In this document: piece after piece, positions 58,877 through 64,000 of the stretch | Layout of the letters: every line of letters begins with the position of its first letter | Numbering within the stretch: position 1 is the first letter of the stretch | From: Opitutaceae bacterium | Lineage (GTDB): Bacteria > Verrucomicrobiota > Verrucomicrobiia > Opitutales > Opitutaceae | Assembly: GCA_019455245.1 (NCBI GenBank) | Contig: JACFMR010000009.1 | Location: forward strand, 1-64,000 | DNA: 64,000 nucleotides | Direction: 5' to 3' | The notes under the pieces: generated by a model | The model's database searches: none | Told to the model about the DNA's origin: nothing | Seen by the model: only the letters and a program-made list of their open reading frames with translations | Program-made: the position numbers and the translations under genes

Positions 58877-58911
58877 AGTAGCGAGTAGCGGGTAGTGAGT
58901 AGCGGGTAGGT
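58877..58911. repeat. Low-complexity AGTAGCGGGT tract upstream of cysD
   Basis: Short words agtagcg, gggtagtg and agtagcgggt repeat over about 34 nt directly upstream of the cysD start and beside the GTAGGGCG repeat at 58920. It is the third low-complexity tract in the window (after 1287/1746 and 49590). Confidence 0.75.
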
Positions 58912-58919
58912 GTCAGGTC

Positions 58920-58991
58920 TGTAGGGCGGGGTCGCTGACCCCGCCTTGTGCGCAAACCGGTGAGGCGGGATCGGGAGATCCCGCCCTACAA
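58920..58991. repeat. GTAGGGCG-type palindromic repeat
   Basis: Complete copy: tgtagggcggggtcgctgac at the left and atcccgccctacaa at the right. Lies inside the presumed cys operon between cysH (stop 59017) and cysD. Confidence 0.9.
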
Positions 58992-59016
58992 CCAGATGAC
59001 TCGACACGGTTCATGT

Positions 59017-59694
59017 TCAGATGCCGGCGCCTTGCTCGACGGTTTGGACGGCCCCTTTGCCCCAGGCGGCGTGGAGGCCGCATTCGCGTTTTTCGTCGGC
59101 CTTGGCGGGATCGAAGTAATCCCACTCGTTGGGCAGATCATGTTCCTCCAGGTAGCGCTCCATGTCGGCATCGCTCCAATGGAAGACGGGGCTGACCTTG
59201 AGGGTGCCGAAATTCCGGTCGAGCGAGACGATGTCGAGCTCGGCGCGGTTGGGATTTTGCACGCGGCGCAGGGCGGTGATCCAGACCTTGGGCGCGAGTT
59301 CGCTCATGCCGCGCCGGAAGGGCTCCAGTTTCATCTGCGCGCTGAAGAGTTTCAGCGCCGATTCGTCGGTGGTGTCGGGCACGGGGCCGTAAACGGCGTC
59401 GCGATGCGCGGCGGAGAGGCGCGGCAGGTAGGCGCGCAGGTCGAGGTTGAGCCGGCGGCGCAGCTGTTCGGCGTGGTGGTAGGTGGCGGGGCGGTTGTAA
59501 CCGTGGTCCACCCAGAGCACGGGGATGGACGGCTCGGCCTGCACGGCGAGATGCAGGACCACGGCCTCGAAAGGCCGGAAGTTGGTCGAGACGATCGCCT
59601 GACCGGGCGCCTGCGCAATCGCCCACGCGGTGATTTTCGACGGGGACCGGCCGCGCAGTTCGCGGTTCCAAGTGTCGATTTGTTCCTGGGTCAT
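59017..59694 (-). CDS. cysH: Phosphoadenylyl-sulfate (PAPS-type) reductase
   Basis: 225-aa reductase converting PAPS (or APS) to sulfite with thioredoxin. The C-terminal catalytic motif KRECGLH is present (Cys about 210). The four cysteines (CC...CxxC) that bind a 4Fe-4S cluster in APS reductases are absent, since this is the only cysteine, so the sequence is of the PAPS type. N-terminal MTQEQIDTWNRELRG and VSTNFRPFEAVVLHLAV are normal. It starts 47 nt after cysI. APS kinase, needed for PAPS, is not in the window. Confidence 0.9.
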   Translation of the reverse strand: MTQEQIDTWNRELRGRSPSKITAWAIAQAPGQAIVSTNFRPFEAVVLHLAVQAEPSIPVLWVDHGYNRPATYHHAEQLRRRLNLDLRAYLPRLSAAHRDAVYGPVPDTTDESALKLFSAQMKLEPFRRGMSELAPKVWITALRRVQNPNRAELDIVSLDRNFGTLKVSPVFHWSDADMERYLEEHDLPNEWDYFDPAKADEKRECGLHAAWGKGAVQTVEQGAGI

Positions 59695-59741
59695 GGTGCG
59701 GTGTGGGGGCGGCGCGCTGGGGACAGCGCGCCCTACCCGAT

Positions 59742-61436
59742 TCAGTTTGTCGGGGTCTGGGCGGAATCGAGTTCGGGCCAGAGGACGCGGGCGGCGAAAT
59801 CGCCGAAGCGTTCGCCGGGTGTGCGCTCGTTTTTCCAGCGTTGCAGGATGGGGCCGAGTTCGGTTTCGAGCTCGGCCTCGCGGATGACGTCGCGGTAGAG
59901 CCGGTTGAGACGGGTGCCGGCGGCGTTGCCGCCGAGCCAGAGCTGGTAGCGGCCGGGGGCTTTGCCGACGAAGGCGATCTCGGCCATGTAGGGCCGGGCG
60001 CAACCGTTGGGGCAGCCGGTGGAGCGGATCACGATTTCTTCGCCGCCGAGGCCGAGTTCGCCACCGAGTTTCTCGATGCGATCGATGAAACCGGGAAGCA
60101 TGCGTTCGGATTCGGCGAGCGCGAGGCCGCAGGTCGGCAGGGCGGGGCAGGCCATTGACGCGGCATGGAGCACGGAGGCCTGGTTGGCCGTTTTCACGCC
60201 GTGCGACGCGAGCAAGGCGTCGATCGCGACGCGGTCGGCCTCGGGCACGTTGGCGAGAATGATGTTTTGGTTGGCCGAGATGCGGAATTCGAGGTGCGGG
60301 AATTGTTCCGCCACGGCGCGCAACGCGGCTTTCAGGGTGTGGCCCGCGACGTCCTTGATGCGGCCGGTCTCGACGTAGAGCGTGAGGAACTGGCTGCCGT
60401 CGACGGCGCGGTGCCAGCCGTAAAGGTCGCCGGTGGTGGTGAAGGCGTAGGCGCGGGCGGGTTCGAGCGTGAGCCCGGCGCGGCGGTTGATCTCGTCGCG
60501 CGTCCAGGCGGCCCCGCGTTCCTCGACCACGTATTTGAAACGGGCGTGTTTGCGGTTTGCCCGGTCGCCGAAGTCGCGGAAGGTGGTGAGCACGGCCTTG
60601 GCGACGGGGATGACGTTTTCGGGCGTGACGAAACCGATCACGTCGGCGAGGCGCGGGAAAGTCTGCACGTTGCCGTGGCTGCGACCCATGCCGCCGCCGA
60701 CGGCGACATTGTAGCCGACCACCCGGTCGTTTTCGACGATGGCGATGAAGCCGAGGTCGTTGGTGAAGACATCCATGTCGTTCACCGGCGGCACGACAAA
60801 GCTGATCTTGAATTTGCGCGGGAGGTAGGTCTCGCCGTAGAGCGGGTCCCGGAAATTTTTCTGTTCCGGGGCCTCGAGATCGAGCTGCACGTTGTCGATC
60901 CAGATTGCGTGGTAGGCCGGGGTCTTGGGGGCGAGCGCGAGGGCGGTGCGCAGCGCGTCGGCATAAACCTCGTCGCGGGCCTTCGTGGTGGCCGGCGTGG
61001 GCGAGGCGGTGACGTTGCGGTTGACGTCGCCGCAGGCCGCCAGGGTGGAGAGCAGCGATTCGTTGATGCGCTTGATCAACGGGCCGAGGCCTGACTTCAG
61101 CACGCCGTGAAATTGGATGCACTGGCGGGTGGTGAGGCGCAGGGTGTTGTTGCCGTATTGGGTGGCAAGGTCGTCAAACACGGTCCACTGCCGCGCGGTC
61201 ATCACGCCGCCGGGGATGCGGCTGCGGACCATCATCATGTATTTCTTGCCCGTCTTGCGCAGATCACGGTCGTCCTGCTGGTAGGCGCCGTGAAATTTGA
61301 GGAACTGCGTGTCGTCGTCGGAGAAGCGATCGGTGGTCGGATCGGCCATGGTGGCGGCGAGACCGCCGGCCAGCGTGGGATTGCTTTCCTTCAATAACTC
61401 GTTGTGGCTTACGTTTTTGGTATCAATTGCAGACAT
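59742..61436 (-). CDS. cysI: Sulfite reductase hemoprotein subunit
   Basis: 564-aa sulfite reductase reducing sulfite to sulfide with siroheme and 4Fe-4S. The cluster cysteines are in ACPALPTC (about 432-439) and STGCPNGCARPY (about 472-483). The GGGMGRSHGNVQTFPRLAD, ARFKYVVEERG and ISANQNIILANV segments match the family. Start 61436. It is the first gene of the cysI-H-D-N run, divergent from cobA, whose product starts siroheme synthesis. No flavoprotein subunit (CysJ) lies nearby, so electrons may come from ferredoxin or a distant CysJ. Confidence 0.95.
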   Translation of the reverse strand: MSAIDTKNVSHNELLKESNPTLAGGLAATMADPTTDRFSDDDTQFLKFHGAYQQDDRDLRKTGKKYMMMVRSRIPGGVMTARQWTVFDDLATQYGNNTLRLTTRQCIQFHGVLKSGLGPLIKRINESLLSTLAACGDVNRNVTASPTPATTKARDEVYADALRTALALAPKTPAYHAIWIDNVQLDLEAPEQKNFRDPLYGETYLPRKFKISFVVPPVNDMDVFTNDLGFIAIVENDRVVGYNVAVGGGMGRSHGNVQTFPRLADVIGFVTPENVIPVAKAVLTTFRDFGDRANRKHARFKYVVEERGAAWTRDEINRRAGLTLEPARAYAFTTTGDLYGWHRAVDGSQFLTLYVETGRIKDVAGHTLKAALRAVAEQFPHLEFRISANQNIILANVPEADRVAIDALLASHGVKTANQASVLHAASMACPALPTCGLALAESERMLPGFIDRIEKLGGELGLGGEEIVIRSTGCPNGCARPYMAEIAFVGKAPGRYQLWLGGNAAGTRLNRLYRDVIREAELETELGPILQRWKNERTPGERFGDFAARVLWPELDSAQTPTN

Positions 61437-61490
61437 GACAAAAATTGGAGTTGATTAATTGAGTCAGGAACTAAAGAAAAAGAGCACTAG
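61437..61490. promoter_or_regulatory. Divergent AT-rich cysI-cobA promoter region
   Basis: 54 nt with about two-thirds A/T, containing GTTGATTAATTGAGT and the GAACTAAAG motif (61468-61476) also found upstream of rrf2. Placed to control sulfite reductase and siroheme synthesis together. Confidence 0.6.
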
Positions 61491-62294
61491 ATGAGTAAAG
61501 AACAAAAGTATTTATATGACAGGGAGGCAAAATCGGGCCGGGTGACGCTGGTCGGGGCCGGGCCGGGGGCGGTGGACCTGTTGACGCTGCGCGGGCAACG
61601 GGCCCTGGCGGCGGCGGAGGTGGTGGTTTACGACGATTTGGCCAACCCGGCGTTGCTGGAATTCGCGCCCGAAACGGCGCGGCGCATTTATGTGGGCAAG
61701 CGGGCCGGGCAGCACTCGCAACCGCAGGAGCGCATCACGGCGATCCTGATCGAGGAGGCGCGGGCCGGGGCGCACGTGGTGCGGTTGAAAGGCGGCGATC
61801 CGCTGGTCTTTGGCCGGGGCGGCGAGGAGATGCAGGCTTTGGCGGCGGCCGGGATTCCTTACGACGTGGTGCCGGGCGTGACGGCGGCGATCGCCGCGGG
61901 CGCGGGCACGGGCATTCCGTTGACGCACCGCGACCATGCTTCGGCGGTGATTTTTGTGACCGGCCACGAATGCGCCGGCAAAGCGGCCGAGCGGCCCGGG
62001 GTGGATTGGGCGGCGCTGGCGCGCACGGGTGCGACGCTGTGCATTTACATGGGCGTGCGCCGGCTGCCGGAAATCGCGGCGGCGTTGCGCGAGGGCGGAC
62101 TCGGTGGTGCGACGCCGGTCGCGGTGGTGGCCAATGCGTCGTTGCCGACGCAGAGCGTGCACCTGACGACCCTGCAGGCCGCGCCGGCGTTCAGCGCGGT
62201 GCTGCAGGGGCAGCCGTCGCTGATCATCGTGGGTGAGGTGGTGCGTTGGGCGGAATTGCAAAACACGATGCAGTCGCTTCAGCTGGCGGGATGA
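61491..62294 (+). CDS. cobA: Uroporphyrinogen-III C-methyltransferase
   Basis: 267-aa SUMT methylating uroporphyrinogen III at C2 and C7 to precorrin-2, the branch point to siroheme and B12. The RVTLVGAGPGAVDLLTLRG P-loop-like start, VVYDDLANPALL, RLKGGDPLVFGRGGEE and VVPGVTAAIAAGAGTGIPLTHR are diagnostic. The first 15 residues are basic and not conserved; a slightly later start is possible. It is followed 15 nt later by cbiX. Confidence 0.94.
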   Translation: MSKEQKYLYDREAKSGRVTLVGAGPGAVDLLTLRGQRALAAAEVVVYDDLANPALLEFAPETARRIYVGKRAGQHSQPQERITAILIEEARAGAHVVRLKGGDPLVFGRGGEEMQALAAAGIPYDVVPGVTAAIAAGAGTGIPLTHRDHASAVIFVTGHECAGKAAERPGVDWAALARTGATLCIYMGVRRLPEIAAALREGGLGGATPVAVVANASLPTQSVHLTTLQAAPAFSAVLQGQPSLIIVGEVVRWAELQNTMQSLQLAG

Positions 62295-62309
62295 ACCGGT
62301 CCCGCTCCC

Positions 62310-63134
62310 GTGAAAATCCTGCTGGTTGACAACGGTTCGCTGGAACCGGCCGCGACCCTGTTGCTGCGTGAAGTCGCCGCGGCGCTGGCGGCGCGCACCG
62401 GGCGGGAAATCCTGCCGGTGTCGCTGCTGCATTCCGACCGCGTGCCGGCGGAGCGGCTGGGCGGCGTGCCGGCGGAGACCGTCGAGACGGTGTGGCGGCG
62501 CGAGGCGGCGCGGGGCGTGACGGATTTCGTGACGGTACCGTTTTTCATCGGTCCCAGTCGCGCGCTCACGGACTATCTGCCGGATCTGGCGGTGAAGGTG
62601 CGGGGTGATTTTCCTGGGCTGCGCGTGGACGTGGCGGGTCCGCTGTATGAATCCGGCGACGACAGGCTGGTGCGGATTTTGGCGGAACGCGTGCAGGCCG
62701 TGCTGACCCCGGAGTTCACCGGCGGCGGCCGGGTGCGCGTGGCGCTGGTGGATCATGGCAGCCCGGTGCCGGCGGTGACGGCGGTGCGGGATGCGTTGGC
62801 GGTGAAACTGGCCGGCACCTTGGGCGAGGGAGTGACAGCGGTGGCGCCCTGCAGCATGGAGCGGCGGCCGGGGTCCGAATACGATTTCAACGAGCCGCTG
62901 CTGGCGGGCCTGCTGGCGCGGGAGCGGTGGAACGAGGGCGCGGTGGTGGTGGCGCAGCTCTTTCTCACCCCCGGCCGGCATGCGGGGCCGGAAGGTGATA
63001 TCGCGCAGATTTGCGCGCGCGCGCAAGCCGCGGCCCCGGGCTTGCGGATTGCGCGCACAGAGGTGCTGGGCACGCACCCGCGGCTGATCGACGTGCTGGC
63101 CGACCGGCTGGCTGCGGTGTGGTGGGAGAAATGA
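62310..63134 (+). CDS. cbiX: Sirohydrochlorin chelatase (two-half CbiX type)
   Basis: 274-aa class II chelatase inserting Fe2+ (siroheme) or Co2+ (B12) into sirohydrochlorin. It starts with GTG at 62310 (KILLVDNGSLEP). It has two homologous halves. The C-half carries both catalytic histidine motifs, VDHGSPVPA (about 149) and LTPGRHAGPEGDI (about 214). In the N-half these are changed to VDNGSLEP and FIGPSRALTDYLP, so only one half should be active. Context with cysI suggests iron and siroheme; NrdJ in the same genome also needs B12. Confidence 0.88.
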   Translation: MKILLVDNGSLEPAATLLLREVAAALAARTGREILPVSLLHSDRVPAERLGGVPAETVETVWRREAARGVTDFVTVPFFIGPSRALTDYLPDLAVKVRGDFPGLRVDVAGPLYESGDDRLVRILAERVQAVLTPEFTGGGRVRVALVDHGSPVPAVTAVRDALAVKLAGTLGEGVTAVAPCSMERRPGSEYDFNEPLLAGLLARERWNEGAVVVAQLFLTPGRHAGPEGDIAQICARAQAAAPGLRIARTEVLGTHPRLIDVLADRLAAVWWEK

Positions 63135-63140
63135 GAGTTA

Positions 63141-63182
63141 TTCGCGGCCGGCCCGGCGGTCCGGCCCTACCGGCGCTGCCGC
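63141..63182. repeat. GGCCGGCCCGGCGGTCCGG repeat
   Basis: Near-identical to the copy at 52090-52130 apart from a few bases. Located 6 nt after the cbiX stop and just before the ccsA terminator. Confidence 0.8.
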
Positions 63183-63245
63183 GTCAAAATCCTGAGGCGG
63201 ACACATGCGGTTGAAATGCATGATCGCGGCTGAGGTTGCGGGCCA

Positions 63246-63280
63246 AAGAAAAGCGCTGCGGCCGTGAGACCGCAGCGCCG
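63246..63280 (-). terminator. Terminator of ccsA
   Basis: 9-bp perfect stem (63253-63261 with 63270-63278, GCGCTGCGG/CCGCAGCGC) with an 8-nt loop, followed on the minus strand by TTTTC. It lies 27 nt downstream of the ccsA stop. Confidence 0.85.
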
Positions 63281-63304
63281 GAAGTAAACGCGGGTGATGT
63301 TGGA

Positions 63305-64000
63305 TCAGGCCTTGGCGGCGGACTTGAGCATCGGGCTGCGCCAAGTTTGCAGCGGCAGGCTGGAGATGGCAATGATCGCGAGCTGGCTGGTGATGAAGAT
63401 CGTGAGCCACCAGAAGGCGGCGTCCATGAAGCCGTAGCTGTGCAGGCCGACGCCGAGCATGTTGACGCCGAACCAGCTCCAGCTCGTGACGATGTTGCCG
63501 AAGATGGCGAGGTTCATCAGGCCGCGGGCCTTGATCAACCCGCCCCAGCGGGCGTGCAGGATGAGGGCGTTCCACAGCACGATGATGAGCGCGCCGTTTT
63601 CCTTCGGGTCCCAGCCCCAGAAACGGCCCCAGCTTTGGTCGGCCCAGATGCCGCCAAGCACGGTGCCGACGAAACTGAGCAGCGTGGCAAAACACACGAT
63701 GCCGTAGACCATGCGCTGCAGCGCGTCAGCCGTGTCGGGCGTGAGCGACTTGGTGAAGACGCCGCGCACCACGTAGATCAGCGCGAGGAACCCGGCGAGG
63801 TAGGTGGCCGAGTAGCCGATGGTGATGGTGATGACGTGGGTCGCCAACCAGAAGTTGGAATCGAGCACGGCGCGCATCATCTCGAGGGTGTCGCCGCCCA
63901 TCGAGAGGTGGTGCGCGATCAGCAAGGTGCAGAAGCCGATGAGGCCGGCGGCCACGCTGCCGATGGCGTTTTTGTAGATGCGTTCGAGCACGAGGCAGAG
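63305..64000 (-). CDS. ccsA: Cytochrome c biogenesis protein CcsA (partial)
   Basis: At least 232 codons of a polytopic protein of system II cytochrome c maturation, which presents haem to apocytochromes outside the membrane. The tryptophan-rich WWD signature is in GGIWADQSWGRFWGWDPKENGALIIVLW (about 115-142 of the visible part). Histidines in the LIAHHL, FWLATHVI and LILHARWGG segments are likely haem ligands. The frame is open through the window end and no convincing start lies inside, so the N-terminal part is outside. The C-terminus ends RSPMLKSAAKA. Confidence 0.88.
   Translation of the reverse strand, partial: LCLVLERIYKNAIGSVAAGLIGFCTLLIAHHLSMGGDTLEMMRAVLDSNFWLATHVITITIGYSATYLAGFLALIYVVRGVFTKSLTPDTADALQRMVYGIVCFATLLSFVGTVLGGIWADQSWGRFWGWDPKENGALIIVLWNALILHARWGGLIKARGLMNLAIFGNIVTSWSWFGVNMLGVGLHSYGFMDAAFWWLTIFITSQLAIIAISSLPLQTWRSPMLKSAAKA

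Overview
The window is high-GC bacterial DNA with dense operons, no rRNA, tRNA or CRISPR, and very few Shine-Dalgarno sequences. Gene content points to Verrucomicrobiota, most likely an Opitutaceae-like plant/algal polysaccharide degrader. The main evidence is a Planctomycetes-Verrucomicrobia (PV) type bacterial microcompartment (BMC) locus, an LL-diaminopimelate aminotransferase (DapL), a GxGYxYP-family secreted protein, a monomeric B12-dependent ribonucleotide reductase, four-helix-bundle 'S23-like' DNA and many sugar isomerase/epimerase and Gfo/Idh enzymes. The assignment is inferred from gene content, not from a marker gene.

Layout. 0.1-11.8 kb (minus strand): carbohydrate and hydroxy-acid catabolism: Gfo/Idh oxidoreductase, sugar isomerase, aldo/keto reductase, 2-hydroxyacid dehydrogenase, a NamZ-type DUF1343 lipoprotein, glycerate kinase, esterase and GH32 fructanase. 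11.9-14.5 kb: an L-fucose isomerase family gene divergent from an AraC regulator. 14.5-24.6 kb: BON protein, SDR, NrdJ, RlmM-like and SpoU-like RNA methyltransferases, and a GxGYxYP protein coupled to a small secreted protein. 24.8-27.2 kb: cysteine module cysE-cysK-rrf2. 27.3-31.8 kb: SixA-like phosphatase, a UroD-family protein, a frameshifted beta-helix gene and dapL. 31.8-40.3 kb: a PanC-like gene with degraded active-site motifs, then the BMC operon (pduL, BMC-H, BMC-H, ackA, BMC-H, BMC-P, aldehyde dehydrogenase, BMC-P, BMC-P, class II aldolase, malate/lactate dehydrogenase), closed by a terminator and followed by panE. 41.5-49.6 kb: sugar isomerase, GT2, MFS, rhamnulokinase-type kinase and lutABC. 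49.8-56.3 kb: OPT transporter, nitrilase-GDPD fusion, a second UroD-family protein and a metallophosphoesterase. 56.5-64 kb: assimilatory sulfate reduction (cysN, cysD, cysH, cysI) divergent from siroheme genes (cobA, cbiX), then a truncated ccsA.

How it fits together. Fucose isomerase, rhamnulokinase-type kinase and class II aldolase would turn L-fucose or L-rhamnose into DHAP plus lactaldehyde. The BMC aldehyde dehydrogenase, PduL and AckA would turn lactaldehyde into lactate with recycling of CoA and NAD, and LutABC would oxidise lactate to pyruvate. The whole route is therefore encoded within about 38 kb. The sulfur genes likewise form a full assimilatory route apart from APS kinase.

Beyond genes, the window is full of short dispersed repeats: GTAGGGCG palindromes, GTAGCTGCG elements, a 25-bp perfect hairpin, a 21-bp inverted-repeat pair and low-complexity tracts. 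One pair of such tracts flanks the four-helix-bundle gene in inverted orientation. The best leads are the non-canonical PanC next to the BMC, the altered active site of the BMC acetate kinase, the three BMC-H pore types, the nitrilase-GDPD fusion, and the repeat-bounded four-helix-bundle unit with its apparently empty relative.
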